From the NCBI GenBank assembly GCA_003564775.1, contig PXEI01000170.1:1-31606 (forward strand): a stretch of 31,606 bases of DNA. The letters are read 5' to 3'. The stretch comes from Spirochaetaceae bacterium. GTDB lineage: Bacteria > Spirochaetota > Spirochaetia > DSM-27196 > SLAA01. The translations under genes and the position numbers were made by a program. Below, piece by piece: positions 7,369-15,643 of the stretch; the first letter of the stretch is position 1, and every line of letters starts with the position of its first letter. The notes beneath the pieces were generated by a model. That model did not search any database. It had not been told where the DNA came from and worked only from the letters and a program-made list of their open reading frames with translations.

Positions 7369-8972
7369 GCTGCGCTCTTGATACGGCGGCGGCGAATTAT
7401 TCGCATAGCCCCAAACAGCAGAACAAATGCCGGAATAACGACTATGTTCACCCACTGAGCAAAGCGAACCACCGCCGCTCGCAGGTTGGAACTGGAAAGC
7501 CCGTTCAGTCGCAGATCTTGTGATGTCCGTCCCAGCAGGGCAAGCAGGTCTTCATCACCAGCGAGCCAGTGTCCTGCAGCCGTCAAAAAGCGGAGATTCC
7601 GCATTGGATCCTCTCCAAGCTCCAGAAAGTCGCTAAAGGTGTACCCGCCACCCACCAACAACAACCTGCCGTCATCGGCCATCTCGTCGGATCTCTGGGT
7701 TCCAGCATGCGCTCCGGCATCAGATCCAACATCCTCTCCAGCATCTGATCCAGCATCCGCATAGAACGGGAAGCTACCGGACAGCGCCATGACAACGCCT
7801 ATGCGATCACCCCCCTCACGCCAGATGCGATCATAGACGTCCTCCCCCAGCGCCGGGTTGGTGGCAAAGGGACTGTCCATCACCCGACCTTCGTACGATG
7901 TCGTATACAGTTGAGTCAACTGCAAACCGGGTGGAGACTCACCAAGAGGTTCAATCCGACTTGGCCAGAAGAGGTCTATGCCCGCCACGGCCTCGCTCAC
8001 CGGGTGCCCGGGCGCAGCGTTGCGCGACATGAGCGTAATCCAGTGTGGATACCGGACAAAGCTCTCTGGGCCACCGCCAGCGCCAGCTAAGGGTACTATC
8101 ATGTGGAAACGGTCTAGAACCAACTCACGGGAAACCCTCACCCCGTACTGTTCTAGCAGCAGATCAAGATCCGAGGGTGGGAGTTCTCGCGCCGTAAGCT
8201 CGTCGTCAAGCTGGACATGGACGCCCTCGATACTGAGCATTACCCCGCCGCCTGCTGCCAGAAACTCGCCGATCTGAGCAACGGTTGTCCCACTGAGATC
8301 CTTGTTGCCAAAAACAAAAAGCATGTCCGCCGACGCCGGAATCTGGTCACCTTGTTCAACCAATCTGACGGCAAAGCGCTCGGAAAGCCGTAACAAGGCA
8401 TTCTGATAGGCTGATCGAAGCTCAAGCTCTTGATTGCCGCTCATCACGGCAATCTCGAAGGCTCGCTCGGTGATCATTTCATCCCAGGCTGATACCAGCT
8501 CGTACTCTAGCTCCTCGGAGTCCAGCACAAAGGGGAGAACAGTTTGTGAGTCACCATACCCGAGTACAACTCCAGAAAACACGGTAACCAGACTCTGGCT
8601 GTCGCGATCTCGGTCAGTAAGTTGCTGAGGTAGTAGTCCAAGATCCAAAGCCGTCTCACGGTGTTCCGGATCGCTCGCGTCAAGCACCTGTAACTCTACC
8701 AAAGGCGAGATTGCGGCAAACTCCTCCAGATACTCGCGGATTCGTTCCGGTTCACCACTATAGGACTCCAGGCGTGGACTCAGGAAGTAGCGGATGCGCA
8801 CTGGATTCTCAAGTTGTTCAAGCCGCTCACGAGCAGGCGGGGAAATTGTGTAGAGCTGTCCAGTCGTGAGGTCTATCCGCCCACTCACCTGTGAGCCAAG
8901 TACACCCGCAACAACAAAAGCCAGAGGGACCAGTACAAAGTACACAAGCCTGTATCGTGCTGGGCTCTGCAT
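7320..8972 (-). CDS. GldG-type ABC exporter substrate-domain protein
   Basis: The product has 550 residues from the ATG at 8972, with GGAGG ten bases upstream; a GTG at 8981 sits directly on that site and is less likely. TM segment near residues 8-28 (LVYFVLVPLAFVVAGVLGSQ), then SGRIDLTTGQLYTISPPARE and LEQLENPVRIRYFLSP, the usual opening of the GldG/PF09822 family. A large extracytoplasmic domain follows with DMLFVFGNKDLSGTTVAQIG and AAGGGVMLSIEG. A second TM lies near the C-terminus (VNIVVIPAFVLLFGAMRIIR) before a basic tail. An Asp/Ala/Gly-rich low-complexity insert lies at 7700-7757. It is encoded after the permease and ATPase, as in gldFG-type operons. In Bacteroidetes such transporters support gliding; spirochaetes do not glide in that way, so the substrate is unknown. 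The 3' end overlaps the plus-strand gene by 49 bases. Confidence 0.85.
   Translation of the reverse strand: MQSPARYRLVYFVLVPLAFVVAGVLGSQVSGRIDLTTGQLYTISPPARERLEQLENPVRIRYFLSPRLESYSGEPERIREYLEEFAAISPLVELQVLDASDPEHRETALDLGLLPQQLTDRDRDSQSLVTVFSGVVLGYGDSQTVLPFVLDSEELEYELVSAWDEMITERAFEIAVMSGNQELELRSAYQNALLRLSERFAVRLVEQGDQIPASADMLFVFGNKDLSGTTVAQIGEFLAAGGGVMLSIEGVHVQLDDELTARELPPSDLDLLLEQYGVRVSRELVLDRFHMIVPLAGAGGGPESFVRYPHWITLMSRNAAPGHPVSEAVAGIDLFWPSRIEPLGESPPGLQLTQLYTTSYEGRVMDSPFATNPALGEDVYDRIWREGGDRIGVVMALSGSFPFYADAGSDAGEDVGSDAGAHAGTQRSDEMADDGRLLLVGGGYTFSDFLELGEDPMRNLRFLTAAGHWLAGDEDLLALLGRTSQDLRLNGLSSSNLRAAVVRFAQWVNIVVIPAFVLLFGAMRIIRRRRIKSAAYVDSTEASSPATKRR
7700..7757 (-). repeat. Degenerate short repeat encoding an Asp/Ala/Gly-rich insert
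   Basis: Plus-strand units resembling ATCCAGCATC recur several times with single-base changes. They encode DAGSDAGEDVGSDAGAHAG in the GldG-like protein, inside an otherwise well-folded domain. Confidence 0.55.
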
Positions 8973-8973
8973 A

Positions 8974-9696
8974 CTATGCACGCCTCCGCGCTTCCAAAAC
9001 CAGGGACGTCACATAGAGGCATAGTGCTGTGAGCCAGACGTAGTACCACAACGCACGAACATCCAATACACCACGGACAAACCCGTCAAAATGGGTGTCC
9101 AGTGACACATACCGGAACACCGCAAGAAAAGGCGCAGGTAAGCTCAGCACCGAATCAAGACGCCCAATAAGGGTGAGCACCAACAGCAGTCCGGCGGCGC
9201 CGGTGAACGCGGTACTTTGGTTAGTGCACCACACCGAGACAAACAGACCAAGGGCAACAGCCGTACCGGAGAGAAGAACCGTTCCGATGTACTCCGCAGT
9301 AATTTGACCAAGATCAAACTCCCCTAACGGCATGAGCAAAAAAGCAACTGGCACGGTGAGAAGCACCATAACCAGCACAACCGTCATAGTTCCAAGATAC
9401 TTACCAAGAACGAGCTCCCAACTTCGGAGTGGCAGCGTGAGCAAGAGCTCCGAGGTTCCAAGTCTGTACTCCTCGGCCCAACCTTTCATGGTAAGGGCGG
9501 GAATCACCAGCACCATGAGGATAGGCACGGCTGCGAAATATCCACGCAGGCTGGCCGTATCGCGCGCCAGAAAACCGTAGATGAAAAAGAACCATAACGC
9601 AGCGGCGCTCAGGAAAAAGCCGATAGCGAGGAACACCGGAGGGCTGGAGAAGTGTATTCGGAGCTCTTTCTTGGTCAAGGCAAGTAACCGTGTCAT
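8974..9696 (-). CDS. ABC-2 type permease (GldF-like)
   Basis: A 240-residue, strongly hydrophobic protein with about six TM segments (for example FLAIGFFLSAAALWFFFIYG, VPILMVLVIPALTM, YLGTMTVVLVMVLLTVPVAF, LLSGTAVALGLFVSVW, and a C-terminal WYYVWLTALCLYVTSLVL). The stretch ALTMKGWAEEYRLGTSELLL followed by LPLRSWELVLGKYL is characteristic of ABC-2 permeases of the GldF/NosY type. The ATG at 9696 overlaps the TGA of the ATPase gene (ATGA), and its TAG ends just before the gldG-like ATG. It would form the membrane channel of the exporter with the ATPase at 9693-10670 and the GldG-like protein. The substrate is not evident. Confidence 0.88.
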   Translation of the reverse strand: MTRLLALTKKELRIHFSSPPVFLAIGFFLSAAALWFFFIYGFLARDTASLRGYFAAVPILMVLVIPALTMKGWAEEYRLGTSELLLTLPLRSWELVLGKYLGTMTVVLVMVLLTVPVAFLLMPLGEFDLGQITAEYIGTVLLSGTAVALGLFVSVWCTNQSTAFTGAAGLLLVLTLIGRLDSVLSLPAPFLAVFRYVSLDTHFDGFVRGVLDVRALWYYVWLTALCLYVTSLVLEARRRA

Positions 9697-10670
9697 GGCT
9701 GCCGATCCTCTGTTGTGAGAACGCGGAACACTTCCTCAAGCCCGCCCGCAGTCGGTTCCAGTCTTTTGAGCTTGAGCCCTTGCGCCGAGGCAAAATCAAA
9801 CAGAACCTGGGGTCCTTCTGCCTCCGGCTGAAGTCGCACCAGCAACGCTCTGGCACTGTGCTCAGGAACAACACCGGCTATCCCGGGTGTGGAGTCCAGT
9901 GCCACAACAATGTCGTCATTATGCGGGGGATCAAACTCCACCCGTATCAGCTCGCCCATACCGGACGCCAGGTCATGCCGCAATGTATCGATATCTCCAC
10001 GACCCACCACCCGCCCATGATGAAGTATCACCGCATCACGACAAACGGCCTCGATCTCACTTAGCACATGGCTTGAGACTATTACCGTAGCCTCCTGTCC
10101 AAGCTCGCGAATGAGTTCCCGCATTTCATGAGTCTGATTGGGATCAAGTGCCGAAGTGGGCTCATCAAGAACAAGCACCTTTGGTGTACCTATGAGCGCA
10201 GCAGCGACCGCTACCCGCTGCTTGAAGCCCCGGGAGAGAGTACCAATAACCCGTTGTCGAACCTCTGATATGCCCACCCGCTCGATCACAAGCTCCAGCT
10301 GTTCCCGGAAGACGTGTCTTCCAGGGAGCTTGCGTCCTGATCCTTTGTCTCCGGCTGAGTGCCCACGTGCCACCGAAACAAACTCCAACAGCTCATAAGG
10401 AGTGAGTTCGGGATAAAGCGGTGCGTTTTCCGGAACGTAACCGATCTGGGCTCGAGCCTGGGTAGAATGAGTCCCAATATCCAACCCGCAGATCCGAACC
10501 GTACCGGAGTCCGGATACAGGTACCCGGTCAGCAGTCGCATAAGCGTGGTCTTCCCAGCCCCATTCGGACCAAGGAGCCCGGTAACTTGCTGCGAGCCCA
10601 ACGAGAAACTCACCTGGTCGACAGCCTTGAGTTTCCCGTAGCTTTTACTCAGCGCGTGTACATCTATCAT
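9693..10670 (-). CDS. ABC transporter ATPase (GldA-like)
   Basis: 325 residues. Walker A is LLGPNGAGKTT (~residues 32-42), the Q-loop region reads IGYVPENAPLYPELTPYELL with Glu in place of Gln as in GldA-type proteins, the signature is GTLSRGFKQRV (143-153), Walker B is VLVLDEPTSALDP (165-177) and the switch histidine is in VSSHVLSEIE (His201). All nucleotide-binding elements are present, so the protein should be active. A C-terminal ~100-residue extension (LIRVEFDPPHNDDIVVALDS onward) is common in exporter ATPases of the CcmA/NatA/GldA group. It begins three bases after the rnz stop and overlaps the permease by four bases, so it is co-transcribed from fabV. It energises the GldF/GldG-like exporter. 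Confidence 0.92.
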   Translation of the reverse strand: MIDVHALSKSYGKLKAVDQVSFSLGSQQVTGLLGPNGAGKTTLMRLLTGYLYPDSGTVRICGLDIGTHSTQARAQIGYVPENAPLYPELTPYELLEFVSVARGHSAGDKGSGRKLPGRHVFREQLELVIERVGISEVRQRVIGTLSRGFKQRVAVAAALIGTPKVLVLDEPTSALDPNQTHEMRELIRELGQEATVIVSSHVLSEIEAVCRDAVILHHGRVVGRGDIDTLRHDLASGMGELIRVEFDPPHNDDIVVALDSTPGIAGVVPEHSARALLVRLQPEAEGPQVLFDFASAQGLKLKRLEPTAGGLEEVFRVLTTEDRQP

Positions 10671-10673
10671 GGC

Positions 10674-11609
10674 TTACTCAATGTAGGGTATCGTAAGCAC
10701 CATGCGATCTCTGGTGAGAAAGCTCTCAGGAAAAATGTTTTGCGCTTCCTTAAGGAGAATCTTTAACTGTCGGTCGGTGTACCGCGGTGAGTAGTGAATA
10801 AGGCCGACTCGTCGCACTCCGGCTTCCTTGGCAAGGCGCCCCGCGTCCGACGCCGTCATATGACGTTTTTCTTGAGCGCTTTCCCTGAACTCGTCATGGA
10901 ACATGCCTTCGCAGATCAAGAGATCCGAATCTCTCACCTCTTCGACGATACTCGGGAGATAAAGACTGTCTGTCACGTAGGAAACCTTGCGCCCGGCGCG
11001 AGTTGCACCCACCACCTGGTTAGACTCAACTGTCCGCCCGTCATCCAGTTCAACTTTCTCTCCGCGCTGCAACTGTCCCCATTGTGGACCGCGGGGAACC
11101 CCCAATGACGCCGCTGCCTCCGGTGAAAACACTCCTGGCCGGGAGTCCTCTTCCAGTACATAGCCTACACATACCTTGGTATGCCGCAAAGGAATGGAGC
11201 GAACTCGAAAGCCCTCTCCCTCATATACCGTCTGCACGACAGATGGATCCTTGATCTCTTGCACAACAATCTCGTAATTGATGTACATCTCCAGCACTCG
11301 GCGGGCAGTATCCACATACTCCTTGATCCGTGGTGGGCCAATTATGTAGAGCGGTTCGCTCCTATCCACCTGAGATGAAAGCATGAGCATTCCCGGCAGT
11401 CCGGTTACATGGTCAGCGTGGGTATGAGAAATAAAGATCGCGTTAATCTTCTTCCACTTAAGGTTGAGCGCTCGCAGGGAAACCTGCGTTCCTTCGCCAG
11501 CATCGAACAAAAACAGGTCACCTTCGCGACGTAGTAGCATTGAGGTGAGATGACGCCCCGGGAGCGGCATCATGCCGCCGCACCCGAGAATAAAGGCTTC
11601 CATGTTCAT
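10674..11609 (-). CDS. rnz: Ribonuclease Z (tRNA 3' endonuclease)
   Basis: A metallo-beta-lactamase-fold nuclease that removes 3' trailers from tRNA precursors in the cytoplasm. It has 311 residues, the usual size of the short bacterial form. The zinc ligands are visible: FISHTHADHVTGLPG (His62, His64, Asp66, His67), LRHTKVCVGY (His143), YVTDSLY (Asp214) and LIHYSPRYTD (His272). KRHMTASDAGRLAKEAG carries the conserved His250. The N-terminal EAFILGCGGMMPLPGRHLTS replaces the more usual LGTG/GTSAG with GCGG but is otherwise typical. The start is ATG 11609; a second ATG two codons later is equally possible, and no strong ribosome site is seen, so coupling to fabV (nine-base gap) is likely. The signature fits RNase Z better than other lactamase-fold families. 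Confidence 0.93.
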   Translation of the reverse strand: MNMEAFILGCGGMMPLPGRHLTSMLLRREGDLFLFDAGEGTQVSLRALNLKWKKINAIFISHTHADHVTGLPGMLMLSSQVDRSEPLYIIGPPRIKEYVDTARRVLEMYINYEIVVQEIKDPSVVQTVYEGEGFRVRSIPLRHTKVCVGYVLEEDSRPGVFSPEAAASLGVPRGPQWGQLQRGEKVELDDGRTVESNQVVGATRAGRKVSYVTDSLYLPSIVEEVRDSDLLICEGMFHDEFRESAQEKRHMTASDAGRLAKEAGVRRVGLIHYSPRYTDRQLKILLKEAQNIFPESFLTRDRMVLTIPYIE

Positions 11610-11618
11610 AGATAGTTA

Positions 11619-12788
11619 TTAGATCTCTACATCCGCATCATAGTCAACGTTGTCAAAATCAAAACCGTGGATATTCAGGAATGACTGTCTATAGCCGGTA
11701 ATATCGGCAAGCTCGTCAACGTTGTCAGACTTCACCAGGTCCCAGCGACGGGTTACTTCTTCCTGAACGTCCTCTCGCATCTCCCAGTCGTCCAGGCGTA
11801 TACGGCCTTGTTCGTCTACTGGCACCTCTTCAGCGACACACAGACGCTCGGCCAGCAAACGGTACATCTGTTCAATGCAGTCTTCATGCAGCCCCTTCTC
11901 CTTCATGACGTTGAACAGAAGGGCAAAATACAGGGGCACAACCGGTATTACGGCGCTCGCGCGGCTCACTACTGCCTTGTTCACGGAAACAAAAGCTGAG
12001 CCGCCATTTGCTTCCTTAAGCTGAGTATCCAAGGTGTGCGCAGTTGCCTCAAGATGATCCTTAGCCGCACCAATTGTCCCGTCGCGATACACCGGTTTCG
12101 TGAGCTCGGGGCCGATGTAGGAGTACGCAATGGTCCGCGCACCCGGGGCGAGTGCGTCGGCTTCCAGGAGCTTACTTATCCAGATATTCCAGTCGTCACC
12201 GCCCATAACCCGTACCGTGGACTCGACCTCGGCTTTGGATGCTGGCTCAATGCGCACGGTTGTGATTTCTGAGTTGAGAGGGTCTATGCTCTTGGAGATA
12301 AAGGGCTTGGAAAGCGGCTTGAGCGCGCTCCGGTACTGCTCCTGGGTGTCAGGGTCGGTACGGACGCCAGCCGCAAGGCTGTAGATAACAAGATCAACCT
12401 GCCCAAGTTCTGCCTTAAGACGCTTGATAGTTGCCGCCTTCATCTCGTGTGAGAAGGCGTCACCGTACAGAGAAACACTTTTTCTACCGGCCTCTTCCGC
12501 AAACTGGTCGAAGGCGTGAGTGCTGTACCAGCCTACGGTACCGGTTCGCTTTCCGACAGGCCCACGTTCGTAAGCGATCCCGATGGTATCTGCATCGGAT
12601 CCAAAAGCAAATGCTATCCGGGATGCCAGCCCATAACCACCGGACGAACCTATAATGAGCACTCGCTTTGGCCCGTCGACCTTTGGCTGAGATTTAACGT
12701 ACTCTATTTGACGTCGAACGAACTCCTTACATCCAACAGGGTGTGCGTTCATACATATGTTGTTCCGAACCATTGGTTTAACGACCAT
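11619..12788 (-). CDS. fabV: Trans-2-enoyl-CoA/ACP reductase (FabV/TER)
   Basis: This enzyme reduces trans-2-enoyl thioesters with NADH, the last step of the fatty-acid elongation cycle, or crotonyl-CoA to butyryl-CoA in anaerobes. It has 389 residues, close to the T. denticola enzyme (~397). The start MVVKPMVRNNICMNAHPVGC is nearly the same as TER. The nucleotide-binding loop is VLIIGSSGGYGLASR (43-57), the catalytic tyrosine and lysine are Tyr234 and Lys243 in the YX8K motif YRDGTIGAAK, and FVSVNKAVVSRASAVIPVVP and GYRQSFLNIHGFD follow as in the family. The ATG at 12788 has GGAAGG eight bases upstream. It leads the minus-strand run fabV-rnz-ABC exporter. No recognisable operator is seen upstream. 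Confidence 0.96.
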   Translation of the reverse strand: MVVKPMVRNNICMNAHPVGCKEFVRRQIEYVKSQPKVDGPKRVLIIGSSGGYGLASRIAFAFGSDADTIGIAYERGPVGKRTGTVGWYSTHAFDQFAEEAGRKSVSLYGDAFSHEMKAATIKRLKAELGQVDLVIYSLAAGVRTDPDTQEQYRSALKPLSKPFISKSIDPLNSEITTVRIEPASKAEVESTVRVMGGDDWNIWISKLLEADALAPGARTIAYSYIGPELTKPVYRDGTIGAAKDHLEATAHTLDTQLKEANGGSAFVSVNKAVVSRASAVIPVVPLYFALLFNVMKEKGLHEDCIEQMYRLLAERLCVAEEVPVDEQGRIRLDDWEMREDVQEEVTRRWDLVKSDNVDELADITGYRQSFLNIHGFDFDNVDYDADVEI

Positions 12789-12938
12789 TTTTGCTTACCT
12801 TCCCAGTAGAAAATTAGTGGAGGCTACAGGCTACCCTATGCAAGCGAAAAAGGCAACTGCACTACCCGTAGCTTGACGACGGTCTACAGTCTCTATACGA
12901 TCAATTATTAACCATTGGAACAACGTGGAGGATATTCA
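12789..12938. other. Divergent intergenic region between fabV and the hisD-like gene
   Basis: The longest gap in the window. It holds the plus-strand promoter listed separately, ribosome sites for both genes (GGAAGG for fabV, GGAGG at 12927-12931 for hisD) and a tandem 7-base repeat GGCTACAGGCTACC (12822-12835). The only minus-strand promoter I can propose is weak: TTGCCT (12856-12851), 17 bases, TAGCCT (12833-12828), matching three of six bases in each box. The repeat overlaps that -10, so it could be a regulator site. No terminator or riboswitch-like fold is visible. Confidence 0.5.
12873..12901 (+). promoter_or_regulatory. Sigma70-type promoter of the hisD-like/folC/murD gene run
   Basis: TTGACG (12873-12878), a 17-base spacer and TACGAT (12896-12901). 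Transcription would begin near 12908, leaving a leader of ~31 bases with GGAGG at 12927-12931 seven bases before the ATG at 12939. This is the only clear plus-strand promoter before an eight-gene run with gaps of at most three bases. Confidence 0.55.
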
Positions 12939-14249
12939 ATGCAGATTGCTATGCGCCGCTGGAGCCAGACTTCGGAACAAGAACGTGCACGACTTTTGGC
13001 CAGGTCGGAACAAGATATCAACGCCGTTATGCCACAAATTCAGGAGCTGATAGACATGGTTCGCACCGAGGGTGATCAAGCATTGCTCCGGCTCACCAAG
13101 CGCTTTGACAAGGCAGATCTTTCCGAAATTGGCCTCCGTGTCAGCGAGTCCGAGTTTGATGCCGCAGAAGCACAGCTCTCGGAAGAGGTCAAGGAGGCCC
13201 TTAGATACGCGGTTGAGAATGTCCGGCGCTATCATGAGCCGCAACATAGTAACTGTATGTCGATGCAGGAGATACGGCCTGGTATAATCGGCGGCGAACG
13301 CTTTACGCCCATAGACTCGGTCGGTCTTTACGTACCGGGTGGACGAGGCAGTTTCCCGTCCATGCTCTACATGCTCGCCGTACCTGCGAAGATCGCCGGA
13401 GTCCCGCAAATCATCGTTGTAACACCGCCTTTGCCGGACGGAACCGTTGACCCGGCATCACTGTACGCAGCAAGACTCTGTGGCGTAGACGAGGTGTATC
13501 GTGTGGGTGGAGCTCAGGCAATTGCCGCACTCGCCTTTGGTACCGAGACCATTCCAAAGGTGCTGAAAATGGAAGGCCCCGGCAGTATGTACGTTACCGC
13601 CGCCAAGCGTTTGCTTTCCGGACAGATTGATATTGGAATGCCCGCAGGCCCCTCGGAGTCTATAGTATTGGCCGACGCTGAAGCCGACCCGTGGAAGGTG
13701 GCGCTGGATCTTCTCATTGAAGCCGAGCACGGCTCTGATAGTTCGGCACTCCTGGTCACCCACAGTACGGCGCTGGCAGAGGCGGTTGCAGCAATAGTCC
13801 CGGACATGGTTGCCGATGCCCCCGAGCCAAGGCGAACCTTCCTGACCGACGTGCTGACCGGTTATGGTGGTATTCTCATTGCAGAAGACCTCCAGGAGTC
13901 AGCCGATATTGTGAATCAGTTTGCACCGGAGCATTTGCAGATTCAGACCCGAGATCCTTTCCACACACTTAGCCTCATTCGCAATGCGTCGGAAATCCTT
14001 CTTGGTGAACATGCCGCTTTTTCACTTGCCAACTATGCCGCAGGCGCCAATGCCGTCCTGCCAACTGGCGGCAACGCCCGAACGTACTCGCCAATATCGG
14101 TCCATAACTTCCAGAAGATGTCGTCGGTAGTCTACATCTCCGAGGAGGCCCAGAAAGCCATGCAGAAGCACGTTGTGCAGTTGGCCGACCATGAGGGCTT
14201 TTTTACACATGCCGCGGCTTTGCGCCGCCGTAACGAGTCGCTAACCTAG
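12939..14249 (+). CDS. hisD: Histidinol dehydrogenase-family protein with altered active site
   Basis: 436 residues, normal HisD length, start fixed by GGAGG seven bases upstream. Family motifs: VGLYVPGGRGSFPSMLYM, RVGGAQAIAALAFGT, KMEGPGSMYV, GMPAGPSES, FAPEHLQIQT (Glu331-His332, the catalytic pair) and VLPTGGNARTYSP. HisD oxidises histidinol to histidine with NAD and uses four zinc ligands (Gln259, His262, Asp360, His419 in E. coli). Here they read Glu261, His264, Asn365 and His424, and the active-site histidine of the usual NHVLPT motif is Ala372. Two of four ligands and one active-site residue are changed. Similar variants are known among HisD paralogues, and the family includes the sulfopropanediol dehydrogenase HpsN. 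There is no other his gene here. It may oxidise another alcohol; family membership is sure, the substrate is not. Confidence 0.85.
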   Translation: MQIAMRRWSQTSEQERARLLARSEQDINAVMPQIQELIDMVRTEGDQALLRLTKRFDKADLSEIGLRVSESEFDAAEAQLSEEVKEALRYAVENVRRYHEPQHSNCMSMQEIRPGIIGGERFTPIDSVGLYVPGGRGSFPSMLYMLAVPAKIAGVPQIIVVTPPLPDGTVDPASLYAARLCGVDEVYRVGGAQAIAALAFGTETIPKVLKMEGPGSMYVTAAKRLLSGQIDIGMPAGPSESIVLADAEADPWKVALDLLIEAEHGSDSSALLVTHSTALAEAVAAIVPDMVADAPEPRRTFLTDVLTGYGGILIAEDLQESADIVNQFAPEHLQIQTRDPFHTLSLIRNASEILLGEHAAFSLANYAAGANAVLPTGGNARTYSPISVHNFQKMSSVVYISEEAQKAMQKHVVQLADHEGFFTHAAALRRRNESLT

Positions 14250-15643
14250 TGAAATCTGGTGAGAACGAGGCGGAACTCGCCGAACTTGAGTCGATCTTTT
14301 GCGAGTTCGAGTCGTACACCAATCTTGAGCACGGTGGTGGTGCCCAGACGCGGCACTACCGCCTGGAAAGAATGCAAAGATGGCTGCAAGTTCTAGGCAA
14401 CCCACAGCAGAGGTTCCGCGCTGTGCATATTGCGGGCTCCAAGGGCAAAGGCTCAACCGCAACAATGATAGATGCGGTTCTAAGAGCCAGCGGCGAGAAG
14501 GTGGGGCGTTATACATCTCCCCACATTAACTCCTATAGAGAAAGAATCAGCATACACGGGGCCCCCGCGCCTACAGAGTTGCTGCTCCCCATCTTACGAT
14601 ATCTACGCCAGGAGTTCCGCCAAACACAGTTGGAGTACCAGCCCACCACCTTTGAAGCGCTTACCCTTGCCGCGTTTCTGTGTTTTGCGGAGGCAGGCCT
14701 CGACCGGGTCGTGGTTGAGACCGGGCTAGGCGGACGACTTGATGCAACCAACCTTGTACTACCTGAGTTGGTTGTGCTAACGCCTATTGAACTTGAGCAC
14801 ACTGAGTACTTAGGCGACACCATTGCCGAGATCGCTTCAGAAAAGGCAGGGATCATCAAGGCGAAGGTACCAGTGGTCGCAGCCGCCCTCAGACCGGACG
14901 CCCATACGGTTGTTCTACGCCGCTCCGAGGAGCTTGCTTCACCGCTCTACTTTCTTGCCCCGCGTCTCCAACAGCTCACTCGCAGCTCCGAAATCGATGG
15001 TGATTCAGTGGAAATTGTTCTGCAGGATCCGGATATTCATGTCTTTACCCGCCTCCAGATGCGCGGAAGAGTGCAGGCCCACAACGCGGCCCTGGCAACC
15101 CTGGCGGTGCGCCTGATCCGACCAGACCTCTCGGCCGAGACTATTGGCACCGGGTTGGCAGCGGCGAGGCTACCGGCACGTGGGGAGTTATTTCGACTGA
15201 GCCCACCCGTTATGCTGGACGGCGCGCACACACCCGACTCGGTCAACTCGGTCTATGAGACCTTTACTGAGATGTTTCCGGGTGATGCGGTTCTGATATT
15301 TGGAGCGGTGGAGGGTAAGGACATAAGAGGGATGCTGGAGCACCTACCCCCGCAGTTCAGCCGGATTGTTGTCTCTCGGCCCGGTCACTTTCGACCAAGC
15401 AATCCCAGAGCAGTCCAGGCGTTGTGTGTTGAACTGGGCCGAAGCGCGGAGCTTGCAGAGGAGCCAGAGGCGGCTTTGGCATTGGCTCGCAGACCAGGAG
15501 TCCCTATACTGATACTCGGTTCGTTCTTCCTGGCGGGCGAGTTCCGGCCTCTGCTTGCCGCAGAGGAACACACCGCTTTCGGAAAGACCATTCCCGGCAG
15601 CTCAACCTTGCCCGGTATACAAGGCACGACAGCATGTCCTTAA
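14249..15643 (+). CDS. folC: Folylpolyglutamate synthase / dihydrofolate synthase
   Basis: An ATP-dependent Mur-ligase-superfamily enzyme that adds glutamate to folate (and, in bifunctional forms, to dihydropteroate). 464 residues. It shows the P-loop IAGSKGKGSTATM (~residues 61-73), the family-specific YTSPHINSYRERI, VVVETGLGGRLDATN and LEHTEYLGDTIAEIASEKAG, and in the C-terminal domain FGAVEGKDIRGML and ILILGSFFLAGEF. GTG at 14249 overlaps the hisD stop by one base (TAGTG). With no strong ribosome site, it probably depends on coupled translation. The last ten bases overlap the NFACT gene. The motifs separate it from MurD and MurE, which also occur in this window. Confidence 0.93.
   Translation: MKSGENEAELAELESIFCEFESYTNLEHGGGAQTRHYRLERMQRWLQVLGNPQQRFRAVHIAGSKGKGSTATMIDAVLRASGEKVGRYTSPHINSYRERISIHGAPAPTELLLPILRYLRQEFRQTQLEYQPTTFEALTLAAFLCFAEAGLDRVVVETGLGGRLDATNLVLPELVVLTPIELEHTEYLGDTIAEIASEKAGIIKAKVPVVAAALRPDAHTVVLRRSEELASPLYFLAPRLQQLTRSSEIDGDSVEIVLQDPDIHVFTRLQMRGRVQAHNAALATLAVRLIRPDLSAETIGTGLAAARLPARGELFRLSPPVMLDGAHTPDSVNSVYETFTEMFPGDAVLIFGAVEGKDIRGMLEHLPPQFSRIVVSRPGHFRPSNPRAVQALCVELGRSAELAEEPEAALALARRPGVPILILGSFFLAGEFRPLLAAEEHTAFGKTIPGSSTLPGIQGTTACP

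Noticed and set aside
8973..8981. GTG 8981 as start of the GldG-like protein
   Set aside because: The GGAGG would be only one base away; ATG 8972 has a ten-base spacing.
9401..9874. Minus-strand 157-codon open frame across the permease/ATPase junction
   Set aside because: It overlaps two well-supported ABC transporter genes in another frame and resembles no family.
12936..13409. 157-codon open frame antisense to the hisD-like gene
   Set aside because: Shadow frame opposite conserved HisD motifs.
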